Part shown: positions 1 through 7,975 of the stretch, one piece after another
How the letters are laid out: each line of letters starts with the position of its first letter
Position numbering within the stretch: position 1 is the stretch's first letter
From: an uncultured Eubacterium sp.
Lineage (GTDB): Bacteria; Bacillota; Clostridia; Lachnospirales; Lachnospiraceae
DNA length: 42,854 bases
Direction of reading: 5' to 3'
NCBI GenBank assembly: GCA_945920185.1
Contig: CAMEJP010000011.1
Coordinates: 1-42,854 of the forward strand
Notes under the pieces: model-generated
The model's database searches: none
Seen by the model: the letters and a program-made list of their open reading frames with translations, nothing else
What the model was told of the DNA's origin: nothing
Made by a program: the position numbers and the translations under genes

Positions 1-1062
1 TGAGAGACCGTTTAGGGCTGCATTTTCACGGGCTGCCTCCACGGCTTCCTCAACTATCTCCACGCCCACCACTTTCTTTGCCACGGGTGCTACTATCTGG
101 GCGATAGTGCCTGTGCCGCTGTAAAGGTCGAATATTACCTTGTCCTTTGTGTCACCGATATATTCTCTGGCTGTACTGTATAGAACCTCTGCGCCGAGGG
201 AATTTGTCTGGAAAAATGAAAATGGAGTTATCTTAAAGCTGAGTCCCAAAAGTTCTTCAGTAATGTAATCGTTTCCGTAAAGTACCTCTGTGAAATCGCT
301 TTTTACCACGTCCGCAAGGCTGTCATTGACCGTGTGAAGAATGCCGGCAATGTTGCCCTCAAGCGAAAGGGAAGTAAGTACGTTCACCCACTCTGAAAGG
401 TCGCACTCTGTCTGTGATGTTGTCACAAGGTCGACAAGTATGTCGCCTGTCTTTACGGCACGTCTTACCAAAAGATGCCTTAAATACCCTTCGTGGGTAA
501 TTTTGTGGTTAAATGATAAGCCTGTCCCTGCGAAATAATCGAGGGTAGCACGGAGTATCAGGTTATAGTCGTTATGTACGATTTTGCAGTGGTCGGTTGT
601 CACCACATCATACATACTTGACCTTTTGTGAAGTCCGAGTGCAAGAGGGCCGTCCTTGTATTCATCTCCGAAAGAAAATTCCATTTTGTTGCGGTATGCA
701 GTGCATACGGGACTTGGTTTAATCGGGTGAAATTCATAGTCTTTGCAAACTGAGTCCACAAGAGCTTTTACCTGAGCTTCCTTGATTTTTAGCTGCTCTG
801 TGTAGTCCACCGACTGATAGGTACAGCCTCCGCATACGCCGAAATTTTCACATGTGTCCGCAGTTTCAAGAGGTGATTTTTCAAGCACCTCTAAAAGTCT
901 GGCTTCTGCCTTTCCTTTTCTCAGTTTATTTATCATTACGCGAACTTTCTGACCGGGTATGGCATTTTTTACCGTTATTCTGGTATCATCAGCCACGATA
1001 TGGCATTTGTTGGGAAATTCCACGCTTTCGACTGTTCCCTCATAAATCTCGCCTTTTTTCAT
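1..1062 (-). CDS. rlmD: 23S rRNA (uracil-5-)-methyltransferase, RlmD/RumA family, 3' end outside window
   Basis: SAM-dependent enzyme that makes 5-methyluridine in 23S rRNA. Translating the minus strand from the ATG at 1062 gives 354 open codons running off the left edge. A short TRAM-like RNA-binding segment (residues 1-60) is followed by an iron-sulfur cysteine cluster, CENFGVCGGC near residue 85, with a likely fourth ligand at DHCKIV. Then come the FFQTN segment and the SAM-binding motif FDLYSGTGTIAQ. The C-terminal catalytic cysteine region lies outside the window. Gram-positive members may methylate two sites (RlmCD type), so RlmD or RlmCD cannot be separated here. The family call is firm; the site specificity is inference. 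Confidence 0.9.
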   Translation of the reverse strand, partial: MKKGEIYEGTVESVEFPNKCHIVADDTRITVKNAIPGQKVRVMINKLRKGKAEARLLEVLEKSPLETADTCENFGVCGGCTYQSVDYTEQLKIKEAQVKALVDSVCKDYEFHPIKPSPVCTAYRNKMEFSFGDEYKDGPLALGLHKRSSMYDVVTTDHCKIVHNDYNLILRATLDYFAGTGLSFNHKITHEGYLRHLLVRRAVKTGDILVDLVTTSQTECDLSEWVNVLTSLSLEGNIAGILHTVNDSLADVVKSDFTEVLYGNDYITEELLGLSFKITPFSFFQTNSLGAEVLYSTAREYIGDTKDKVIFDLYSGTGTIAQIVAPVAKKVVGVEIVEEAVEAARENAALNGLS

Positions 1063-1168
1063 AGTTGCCTCTTTTCTCCTTGTATCACAGCCATAGTGGC
1101 AAAACGGGCATTCATATTCCGCTTCGCCGCACGCTCATAAAGCAGTGCTTTGATTTTTTATATATCAA

Positions 1169-1200
1169 GAAAAAACTGCCACTTATTTAAAAGTGACAGT
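1169..1200 (-). terminator. Rho-independent terminator after the acidic-tail membrane protein gene
   Basis: A perfect 10-bp stem (1175-1184 with 1191-1200) and a 6-nt loop sit 13 bases past the stop at 1213. On the minus strand the stem runs into a T tract (1169-1175). There is also a short T run at 1203-1207 on the other side, so it could act in both directions. Confidence 0.8.
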
Positions 1201-1212
1201 CCTTTTTAATTC

Positions 1213-1482
1213 CTATTCTTCTGAATTCTCGTTTTCAAATTCGTCCTCGTCAAACTCATCTTCCTCAAACTCGTCTTCAAAATCATCCAGATAATCAGGT
1301 GTCAAATATCTGTATACTGCATATGCAATTCCTGCAACCGCTACAACAGCGCCGATAATAGCAAGAATTATAAGTAATACGTTAGTCTTCTTCTCTTCCT
1401 TTACTACTACCTCCTGCTTAGCATCCTTATTCAACAGCTCGTTGAGTTTAGCAGCTACAGCACAGTCTTTAAATTTGCACAT
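1213..1482 (-). CDS. Small single-pass membrane protein with highly acidic C-terminal tail
   Basis: An 89-residue protein of no family I recognise. A lysine-rich N-terminal part (about 1-33) is followed by one hydrophobic segment (about 34-62, NVLLIILAIIGAVVAVAG onward). The tail of about 25 residues is almost entirely Asp, Glu and Phe, with a repeated DEFE/DEFD pattern. A strong ribosome site (GGAAGGGAGCG) precedes the ATG, and an extended -10 promoter and a terminator bracket it, so it is probably a single-gene transcript. Which side of the membrane the tail faces cannot be told. Function unknown. Confidence 0.7.
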   Translation of the reverse strand: MCKFKDCAVAAKLNELLNKDAKQEVVVKEEKKTNVLLIILAIIGAVVAVAGIAYAVYRYLTPDYLDDFEDEFEEDEFDEDEFENENSEE

Positions 1483-1531
1483 GGAAATCGCTCCCTTCCT
1501 TACTTGGTTATTTTCAAAATATCATAAATGT

Positions 1532-1540
1532 ATTATATCA
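1532..1540 (-). promoter_or_regulatory. Extended -10 promoter for the acidic-tail membrane protein gene
   Basis: The minus strand reads TGATATAAT, an extended -10 with a perfect TATAAT, about 50 bases before the start at 1482. No good -35 hexamer lies 17 bases upstream, as is common for extended -10 promoters. Confidence 0.55.
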
Positions 1541-1569
1541 CTTAATTGACAAATTTACTACATATTTTT

Positions 1570-3792
1570 TTACATTTTAACTAATTTTGCAAATGTGGCA
1601 AACATTTTTTTGACGCCCGCGGTTTCAAAATCAACCGTAACTTCATAATCCCTGCCGCCGTTTACTATGTCAGTCACGGTTCCTACGCCAAACTTAACAT
1701 GCTTTACGGTATCGCCAACCGCATATCCCAGAGAACCTGCTGAGGCAGGCTTGTCAAATACCGTGTCATACATCACATAGCTTGTACGCTTTTTAACAGG
1801 ATTTTCACGCTTAGGCGAAGGCATTTCAAAATCTCTTGCAAGGCTTTTTCTTGCACCTGAATCCGAAAACATAAGCTCCACGGGTATTTCCTTTACAAAC
1901 CGTGATACCTTATTGTAGGTCGTCTCGCCACGCATCATTCTCATACGGGCATGACTTAGGGTAAGATATTTTTTAGCCCTTGTTATGCCTACATAACAAA
2001 GTCTTCTTTCTTCTTCCAAATCAGTAGAATCATCTGACGTAATAGACATATAGCTTGGGAAAAGTCCGTCCTCCATACCTACCAGATATACATTTTCAAA
2101 CTCAAGTCCCTTGGCACTGTGAAGAGTCATAAGCGTCACCGCGTCACTGCCGTCCATAGAGTCAATATCTGCTATAAGAGCCACTTCTTCAAGAAACTCA
2201 CTGAGGTTTGGATTTTCTGCCCCATCCTCATATGTCACTGCCTTTGATATGAATTCATCAAGATTCTGCTCACGTTCGTTGGTATCATCTTCATCCTCGT
2301 CTATTTCCTTGAGATAATCTATATATTTTGTTTCATTTATAATATCTATCACAAGGTCTTTAAGAGACATTACCGTACTTTTGCTTCTGAAGGAGCTAAT
2401 CATATATGTGAAGGCTTCGATTTTAGCAGCCGCTTTTCCTATGGACGGAATATCCTTTACGTGGAGCATTGCATTATAAAATGTAATGTCATTTTCCACG
2501 GCATACTCCATAATTCTTGATACCGTGGCAGCTCCTATTCCGCGCTTCGGTACATTTAAAATTCTTCGCACCGCCAAATCGTCATGCGCATTGTCAATGG
2601 TTTTAAGATAGGCAAGAATATCCTTGATTTCACGTCTCTGGTAGAAATTGATGCCGCCGAATATCCTGTAAGGAATATTTTCTCTTATAAATGATTCCTC
2701 GAATGTTCTTGACTGTGCGTTGGTACGGTAAAGCACCGCACAGTCGCTGTATTTTATGTTCTTCACGCTTACTTTTGACTTGATATCCCTTGCAATGCCG
2801 TTTGCCTCGTCGAAGCCATTGTCAAAGCTTCTCAGACTGATAGGCTCGCCCTCTTTGTTCTCTGTCCACAAAGCCTTTTCTTTCCTGTATGTATTATTTT
2901 TTATCACGGCATTTGCAACATCAAGAATATTTTGCGTAGAGCGGTAATTTTGTTCAAGTTTAATCACCGTAGTATCTTCAAACACCTGCTCAAACTGCAG
3001 AATGTTATTGATATTGGCTCCCCTGAACTTATATATCGACTGGTCATCATCTCCGACAACGCAAAGATTCTGATACTTTGAGGCAAGAAGACTTATAAGT
3101 CCGAACTGTGCCGTGTTGGTATCCTGATACTCGTCAACCATAATATACTTAAATCTTTCCTGATAAGCGTTAAGTACATCTGCATTAGTCTTAAAAAGCT
3201 CTATCGTCTTTACAATCAAATCGTCAAAATCAAGTGCATTACATTTTTTCAGCTGTGACTGATATTCCCTGTAAATGCGCCCTATCACTGCTCTTTCCCT
3301 GTCATTGCCCGCGCTCGCGCAATACTCTTCGGGAGTGATAAGCTCATCCTTAGCGCGCGATATGGCTGAAAGCGCACGACGTTCCTTTATAAACTTTGTG
3401 TCTATGTCAAGGCGTTTCATAACCTCCTTGACTACCTGCTTCTGGTCGTCGGAATCATATATCGTAAAATTGTTTTCATATCCTATTCTGTCAATATATC
3501 TTCTGAGAATCCTCACGCAAAGCGAGTGAAATGTGCTTACCCATATGCTCTCAGAGCCCACTTCTATGATGGAATCCACTCTTTCCCTCATCTCGCCTGC
3601 CGCCTTATTTGTAAATGTTATGGCAAGTATGTTGTAAGGATTTACTCCGCACTCCTCTATAAGGTAAGCCATTCTGTGAATAAGCACGCGCGTTTTTCCG
3701 CTTCCTGCGCCTGCCAGCAAAAGCAGCGGGCCTTCCGTGTGCATGACTGCCTTTCTCTGCTGTTCATTTAACTTTTCCAGTAAATTATCCAT
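1570..3792 (-). CDS. pcrA: ATP-dependent DNA helicase PcrA (UvrD/Rep family)
   Basis: Superfamily 1A 3'-5' DNA helicase used in replication and repair in Firmicutes. Its 740 residues match the usual PcrA length. Visible motifs, in order: Q-motif region LNEQQRKAV (8-16), Walker A AGAGSGKT (27-34), motif II VDEYQDTN, motif III GDDDQSIYKFRGA, motif V region TLHSAKGLEFENVYLVG and motif VI CYVGITRAKK. The C-terminal segment (about 685-740, VGDTVKHVKFGVGTV) is the Tudor-like domain typical of PcrA. It is transcribed alone from a leader of about 100 bases that ends in a hairpin. The start codon has no obvious Shine-Dalgarno site. ligA and pcrB, neighbours in Bacillus, are absent here. Confidence 0.95.
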   Translation of the reverse strand: MDNLLEKLNEQQRKAVMHTEGPLLLLAGAGSGKTRVLIHRMAYLIEECGVNPYNILAITFTNKAAGEMRERVDSIIEVGSESIWVSTFHSLCVRILRRYIDRIGYENNFTIYDSDDQKQVVKEVMKRLDIDTKFIKERRALSAISRAKDELITPEEYCASAGNDRERAVIGRIYREYQSQLKKCNALDFDDLIVKTIELFKTNADVLNAYQERFKYIMVDEYQDTNTAQFGLISLLASKYQNLCVVGDDDQSIYKFRGANINNILQFEQVFEDTTVIKLEQNYRSTQNILDVANAVIKNNTYRKEKALWTENKEGEPISLRSFDNGFDEANGIARDIKSKVSVKNIKYSDCAVLYRTNAQSRTFEESFIRENIPYRIFGGINFYQRREIKDILAYLKTIDNAHDDLAVRRILNVPKRGIGAATVSRIMEYAVENDITFYNAMLHVKDIPSIGKAAAKIEAFTYMISSFRSKSTVMSLKDLVIDIINETKYIDYLKEIDEDEDDTNEREQNLDEFISKAVTYEDGAENPNLSEFLEEVALIADIDSMDGSDAVTLMTLHSAKGLEFENVYLVGMEDGLFPSYMSITSDDSTDLEEERRLCYVGITRAKKYLTLSHARMRMMRGETTYNKVSRFVKEIPVELMFSDSGARKSLARDFEMPSPKRENPVKKRTSYVMYDTVFDKPASAGSLGYAVGDTVKHVKFGVGTVTDIVNGGRDYEVTVDFETAGVKKMFATFAKLVKM

Positions 3793-3809
3793 ATCTTTTA
3801 TGTGAAAGC

Positions 3810-3840
3810 ACAGGACTTACGTTACAGCCGCAAGACCTGT
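3810..3840 (-). other. Hairpin in the pcrA 5' leader
   Basis: On the minus strand, ACAGG-T-CTTGCG pairs with CGTAAG-T-CCTGT: 11 pairs including one G-U, with one internal T-T mismatch and a 7-nt loop. No T tract follows, so it is not a simple terminator. It ends about 17 bases before the pcrA ATG and could influence translation. Confidence 0.5.
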
Positions 3841-3897
3841 ATTCACTTTTCCTTTCAGATTATATTTGCATCAGATGCATCCCATAATGTTTTATTA

Positions 3898-3906
3898 GTA
3901 TACCAT
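3898..3906 (-). promoter_or_regulatory. pcrA: Putative extended -10 promoter of pcrA
   Basis: The minus strand reads TGGTATACT, an extended -10 of the TGnTATACT type, about 105 bases before the pcrA ATG. The -35 region 17 bases upstream (ATGCAA) is weak. A small inverted repeat, TGCATC-A-GATGCA (3868-3880), lies in the early transcribed region. Confidence 0.45.
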
Positions 3907-4000
3907 AAATCGTCCGTTGTTGCATTAGTTTTTGAAGGTTTTTGTGCGGCAAATGTATTTATTAAAAATGTCATATTAATAAATAATCTTTCAAAAACAC

Positions 4001-4029
4001 TTGCTATATAGTTTTAAATACTATATACT
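4001..4029 (+). promoter_or_regulatory. Sigma-A type promoter of the DUF1836 gene
   Basis: TTGCTA (4001-4006), a 17-base spacer and TATACT (4024-4029), about 44 bases before the preferred start at 4073. Confidence 0.6.
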
Positions 4030-4072
4030 ATAATATATTAAACCATACTTTATGAAAGGTGTGCGAACGGAT

Positions 4073-4738
4073 ATGGAAAACAACCATGACACTTCGGAAT
4101 TTGTGCATTCTATAATTTCAAAGCTCTCAAAGCTTAATTATATTAAGCCTGCCGAAATACCTAATATAGATTTGTATATGGATCAGGTTACTACCTTTAT
4201 GGATTCCCACTTAAGCGACGGCAAAAGACATTCAGAGGATAAAATCCTCACAAAGACTATGATTAACAACTATGCCAAGAATGATTTGCTGCCTCCTCCT
4301 ATCAAAAAGAAGTATTCAAAGGACCACATTTTGGTACTGATTTTTATATATTATTTCAAAAACCTTATGTCCATAAGTGATATACAGACATTGCTCAATC
4401 CTCTTACCACCCGCTTTTTCGATAATGAGGACACCATATCGCTTGAAAATATCTACAAGGAAGTATACCGCCTTGAGCGCGAGCAGGTGGCCGACATTTC
4501 AAGAAGCATCAGCAAGCAGTTCAACATTTCCGCGGAATCCTTTAACAATGTTAAGAACAAGGATGATAAGGAATATCTGCAAACCTTTACATTTATAGCA
4601 CTCTTAAGCTTTGACATATTCATGAAAAAAAGTGTAATCGAGGCACTTGTTGATGACCTTAAGGAAAAAGAGAACGCAAAAGCTGCCACAGAGCAGGCTA
4701 AGAGTAGCAAAAACGCCAAAAAGGAAAAGGACAATTAA
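4073..4738 (+). CDS. DUF1836 domain protein, putative HTH regulator
   Basis: The central part of this protein of about 221 residues (TKTMINNYAKNDLLPPP, KYSKDHILVLIFIYYFKN, MSISDIQTLL) matches my memory of DUF1836. That family has a MerR-like winged-helix N-terminus and occurs widely in Firmicutes with unknown targets. The C-terminus is a charged Lys/Ala/Glu helix. An in-frame ATG at 4052 would add seven residues, but it has no ribosome site. The ATG at 4073 has AAAGGTG about 11 bases upstream and is preferred. It is the only plus-strand gene in the first 11 kb. DNA binding is inferred, not shown. Confidence 0.75.
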   Translation: MENNHDTSEFVHSIISKLSKLNYIKPAEIPNIDLYMDQVTTFMDSHLSDGKRHSEDKILTKTMINNYAKNDLLPPPIKKKYSKDHILVLIFIYYFKNLMSISDIQTLLNPLTTRFFDNEDTISLENIYKEVYRLEREQVADISRSISKQFNISAESFNNVKNKDDKEYLQTFTFIALLSFDIFMKKSVIEALVDDLKEKENAKAATEQAKSSKNAKKEKDN

Positions 4739-4781
4739 CAAAGACAGATAAAGAAGTTCATAATTATCAGATACACTATAA

Positions 4782-5627
4782 TTATTTTCTCAAATACCTT
4801 GCCGTAATTGTTTTTCCATTCTCAATCATTTCCCTTGGCGTGCCCGTGAATACCACCTCGCCGCCCTTTGTTCCGCCATCCGGGCCAATGTCAATGATGT
4901 AGTCAGCAAGTTTCATGACATCTGTGTTATGCTCGATGACGATAACTGTATTTCCACGGTCAACAAAGGATTCAAGTATGTTAACAACCTTTTCTATATC
5001 TGCGATATGTAAGCCTGTTGTCGGCTCATCAAGAATGTAGATATTACCTTTTTTCTTAATATTCTGTGCAAGTTTAACTCTTTGGCGTTCACCACCTGAG
5101 AAGGTGGATAGCGGCTGACCGAGTGAAATATATGAAAGTCCGACTTCCATCAGTGCACTCAGCATTGATGAAATCTTTTTGTTATCTGCAAAGAAAGGCA
5201 CAGCCTCCTCAACGCTCATATTCAGCACATCAACAATAGTCTTGCCGTTAACGGTATATCGGAGTGCCTCATCGCTATAACGTGTACCATTGCAATGCTC
5301 ACATACGGTGGTTACAGGCTCCATAAATACAAGCTCGGTGGTTATCACTCCCCGTCCTTTACAATGAGGGCAGGCGCCCTTACTATTGAATGTAAATAAG
5401 CTTCTGTCTGCATTGTTTTCAGTGGCAAACACGTTTCTGATTTCATCAAAAAATCCAAGGAATGTGCATACTGTTGAGCGGCCCGTTGCCGTAACGGCAC
5501 TTTGATCAATCAGTACGACCTGATCCTCATATTGTTTTGCAAAAACCTCACGAATAAGGGATGATTTGCCACTGCCTGCAACGCCTGTAACAACAGTCAT
5601 AATGCCAAGCGGAATATCAACATCCAC
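4782..5627 (-). pseudogene. UvrA-like ABC ATPase (drug-resistance type), C-terminal remnant after internal deletion
   Basis: This 281-residue frame is the second half of a short UvrA-like protein (family usually about 750 residues). It contains Walker A VTGVAGSGKSS, a zinc module CPHCKGRG...CEHCNGTR, the ABC signature STFSGGERQR, Walker B IYILDEPTTGLH and the switch His region VIVIEHN. Its first residues, [14 protein letters not shown], normally lie in the middle of the protein. It overlaps the N-terminal remnant in another reading frame, so about 400 residues have been lost and the join is out of frame. The frame could still be translated from the ATG at 5627, with a GAGG about 12 bases upstream, but a half-protein is unlikely to be active. 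Confidence 0.85.
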
Positions 5628-5824
5628 ATTTTGCCTCTAACCCAGGCACTATATGTTTCGTTCATTTGACGCTGACTTTCAGCGGCAATCGTATCAAAAA
5701 CAATGCTTGATTTACCGGAACCTGACACACCCGTAAAAACAACAATCTTATTTTTTGGAATATCAAGGGAAATATTTTTAAGATTATTCTGCTTTAAACC
5801 TCTGATTTTAATTGGTTCTGCCAT
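5597..5824 (-). pseudogene. UvrA-like ABC ATPase, N-terminal remnant
   Basis: A 75-residue frame beginning [18 protein letters not shown]. Walker [12 protein letters not shown] and the segment [18 protein letters not shown] are the normal start of the small UvrA-like resistance ATPases. After VRGK the frame continues as an unrelated ten-residue tail and stops, because it has joined the other ATPase half in the wrong frame near 5625-5632. A strong ribosome site (AAGGAGG) is kept, so transcription and translation of the stub are likely. Confidence 0.85.
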
Positions 5825-5853
5825 AACAAATGCCTCCTTACTTTTTTAAAAAC

Positions 5854-5862
5854 AATATACCA
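5854..5862 (-). promoter_or_regulatory. Putative extended -10 promoter of the UvrA-like locus
   Basis: The minus strand reads TGGTATATT 30 bases before the start at 5824. No clear -35 is present. The sequence just upstream contains an imperfect inverted repeat (ACATCC and TGGTGT, 5863-5880), compatible with activator control but unproven. Confidence 0.35.
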
Positions 5863-5986
5863 TACATCCAAAGTCTGGTGTTATAATGGAGGGTTTTATT
5901 ATGTATGTTTTTAATATTTACATTTCATAATTTTTCAAAATCAAAAAGACAACTCGGAATTTGTCAAAAAAGTTTTAATAACAACA

Positions 5987-6028
5987 GCCCCCGTACAGGC
6001 ATACGGTATACTATGCACATACGGGGGC
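5987..6028 (-). terminator. Terminator-like hairpin downstream of yerC
   Basis: A perfect 9-bp GC-rich stem (5987-5995 with 6020-6028) encloses a smaller nested stem, GCATA/TATGC (5999-6003 with 6012-6016). It lies 15 bases past the yerC stop. T-rich sequence is found on both sides, but it is not immediately adjacent on the minus strand. Confidence 0.6.
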
Positions 6029-6043
6029 ATATTATTGTCTTTT

Positions 6044-6346
6044 TTATATTTCCTTATCCTGGTTTGGCGTTCTTTTAAAGACCATATCATATCCGTCATT
6101 GCCGTAATTCAGCGAACGGTTTACTCTGCTTATGGTAGCTGTTGAAGCTCCCGTATTCTCAGAAATATCATGATATGTCTTGTCATTTCTGAGCATTCTT
6201 GCAACCTCATATCTCTGTGACAGTGACAAAAGCTCATTTACGGTACAAATATCTTCAAAGAAGGCATAACATTCTTCCTTATTCTCCAGACTCAGTATAG
6301 CTTCAAAAAGGTGATTAACCGCTTTGGTTCTCACAGTCTTACCCAT
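6044..6346 (-). CDS. yerC: YerC/YecD family TrpR-like DNA-binding protein
   Basis: A 100-residue protein with a TrpR-like helix-turn-helix fold. The segment EELYAFF-like ECYAFFEDICTVNELLSLSQR, then YEVARML and the recognition helix region TYHDISENTGASTATISRVNR (about 57-77), are characteristic of YerC. In Bacillus subtilis the homologue sits directly upstream of pcrB-pcrA. Here pcrA is 2.2 kb away, with the broken UvrA-like locus and the DUF1836 gene in between. It lies 52 bases downstream of the PHP gene on the same strand and ends at a hairpin. Its regulatory targets are unknown. Confidence 0.9.
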   Translation of the reverse strand: MGKTVRTKAVNHLFEAILSLENKEECYAFFEDICTVNELLSLSQRYEVARMLRNDKTYHDISENTGASTATISRVNRSLNYGNDGYDMVFKRTPNQDKEI

Positions 6347-6398
6347 AACAACATCTCCTTTGTCTTTATTGACATTACCATTTTAGCATAGTAAAGTC

Positions 6399-7121
6399 TT
6401 AAAGTAAAGGTGCTTTTTTGAGATATTTTTGAAGTTTCCCGTAATCTCTGTTAAGGATTAGTTCATCCTCAACTCCTGCTCTTTCAAGAAGCTCCTCTGC
6501 CTGTGAAAATTCTCCGACATAATCTTCATAATGAGCATCGCTTCCCATAAGCACGGGAACCTTGTATTTTCTGCAAAGTTCCAGTATATCCATATCATTT
6601 TCATCGGCACCCTGTCTTGAAGCCGTGGGAGTAAGTGAACTGTTATTAAGTTCCAATACCTTTCCGTACTCCTTAGCAGCCCTCACTACAGCCTCTTTAT
6701 CAATAGGATAACGCGAATCGTCAGGATGACCTAAAATATCCACTAAAGGATTCTTAAGAGCGCCTATCATGGCATTTGTATTTTCCTCAACGTTTCCAGG
6801 TTTAACGCACGGAAGATGCATACTTGCTATAACATAATCAAGCCTCTTTAACAGACCTTCGCGAAGGTCAAGCCTTCCGTCATAATCCATAATGTTGGCT
6901 TCCACGCCATAAAGCATTTTAACGCCGTATATCTGTCTTGGCATAATCTTCAGATTTGCAAAGTACAGTTCATGGCAGCTTCCCGGCATCTTTGGCGCAT
7001 GCTCGCTTATTCCAAGATGCGTCATATTTTTTGCAGCCGCCGCACATGCCATCTCTTTTATGGTACTGTAGGCATGTCCGCTCACAATCGTATGTGTATG
7101 CAAATCAATATAGTCACTCAT
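6399..7121 (-). CDS. PHP-domain phosphoesterase (YcdX-like)
   Basis: A 240-residue metal-dependent hydrolase of the polymerase and histidinol phosphatase fold. Likely metal ligands are visible along the chain: HTHT (8-11), SEHAP, GVEANI, ASMHLP, LGHPDD and GSDAHYEDYVG. This pattern fits the stand-alone YcdX-type phosphatases rather than histidinol phosphatase HisK. The substrate cannot be read from the sequence. It starts four bases after the kinase gene upstream, so the two are probably co-transcribed and may be translationally coupled. Confidence 0.88.
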   Translation of the reverse strand: MSDYIDLHTHTIVSGHAYSTIKEMACAAAAKNMTHLGISEHAPKMPGSCHELYFANLKIMPRQIYGVKMLYGVEANIMDYDGRLDLREGLLKRLDYVIASMHLPCVKPGNVEENTNAMIGALKNPLVDILGHPDDSRYPIDKEAVVRAAKEYGKVLELNNSSLTPTASRQGADENDMDILELCRKYKVPVLMGSDAHYEDYVGEFSQAEELLERAGVEDELILNRDYGKLQKYLKKAPLL

Positions 7122-7125
7122 TTTT

Positions 7126-7956
7126 TCACTTTCCTAACTTATACAATATATCTTCAAAGGCAACCCCGTCTTCCGGCTCCATCTGAAGCCTTTGCGTTTC
7201 CTTAAGACACTCTGACACAAAAGCAGTTGCCTTCTTTACCGACTGGAGAAAGTCCACTCCGTTTACCGCATCGGCAGCTATAAGCGAAGAGAACACATCT
7301 CCCGTTCCGCATCTTATGACGCCTACTTTTTTGCTTCTCACCATGGTATGACATACATCCCGCACATACACATAGTTTCCCAGCATTTCTTTTGTTTCTA
7401 TGCCTGTGATTACCACAAAACGCGGTCCAAGCCCTGAAAGTTTTTCTGCCATTTTGTATAGCTGCGACATGGTCCATGCGGTCTTGTAAGGAGTATCCGT
7501 AAGTATGCACGCCTCAGTAACATTCGGCGTGATTACATCCGCCAGTGCCACAAGTTCCTTCATACGTTGACACATTCTCTTTGTGTATGTCTTATAGGGA
7601 ACGCCGTCATCTCCCATAATCGGATCAACAACTACCACCGCATTCTCTTTAAGAAAATCTGACGTAAATGTCTTCACAATCTCTATCTGGCTTTCAGACC
7701 CCAGAAAACCGCTTACCACGCCTTCAAATTTGAGGTCAAGTTTCTTCCACATATCAAGATATGAGCGCATATTTCCCGTATAATCTTCAAAAAAATATTC
7801 GTCATAAGCTGTATGATTTGACAAAATGGCCGTAGGAACGGGACAGCATTGAAGTCCCATTGCGGAAATAATGGGAAGCTGCACCGTCACCGAGCATTTT
7901 CCAAAGCCTGTTATATCATTAAATAATGCTATCTTCCTTTGTCTGTTATGTGACAC
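7126..7956 (-). CDS. Pyridoxamine/pyridoxal kinase (PdxK/PdxY type)
   Basis: A 276-residue ribokinase-fold enzyme that phosphorylates the 5'-hydroxyl of B6 vitamers in the cytoplasm. Supporting segments are the N-terminal DITGFGKCSVTVQLPI, the mid-chain VVVDPIMGDDG, ITPNVTEACILT, and the catalytic GTGDVFSSLIAADAV with its conserved Asp. This pattern fits the pyridoxamine kinase group common in Clostridia better than the HMP kinase ThiD. It is followed closely by the PHP gene. The ribosome site AGGAGGAAC lies upstream of the ATG. Confidence 0.9.
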   Translation of the reverse strand: MSHNRQRKIALFNDITGFGKCSVTVQLPIISAMGLQCCPVPTAILSNHTAYDEYFFEDYTGNMRSYLDMWKKLDLKFEGVVSGFLGSESQIEIVKTFTSDFLKENAVVVVDPIMGDDGVPYKTYTKRMCQRMKELVALADVITPNVTEACILTDTPYKTAWTMSQLYKMAEKLSGLGPRFVVITGIETKEMLGNYVYVRDVCHTMVRSKKVGVIRCGTGDVFSSLIAADAVNGVDFLQSVKKATAFVSECLKETQRLQMEPEDGVAFEDILYKLGK

Positions 7957-7975
7957 GTTTTGTTCCTCCTAAACC

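Noticed and set aside
4453..4734. Minus-strand open frame opposite the DUF1836 gene
   Set aside because: Low-complexity Ser/Leu-rich translation with no ribosome site, typical of the antisense of a real gene.
5881..5930. Plus-strand TATAAT, GGAGGG and a nine-codon frame diverging from the UvrA-like locus, possible remnant of a lost regulator
   Set aside because: The GGAGGG follows the -10 box immediately, so it would lie upstream of the transcript start, and the frame is too short to show any family.
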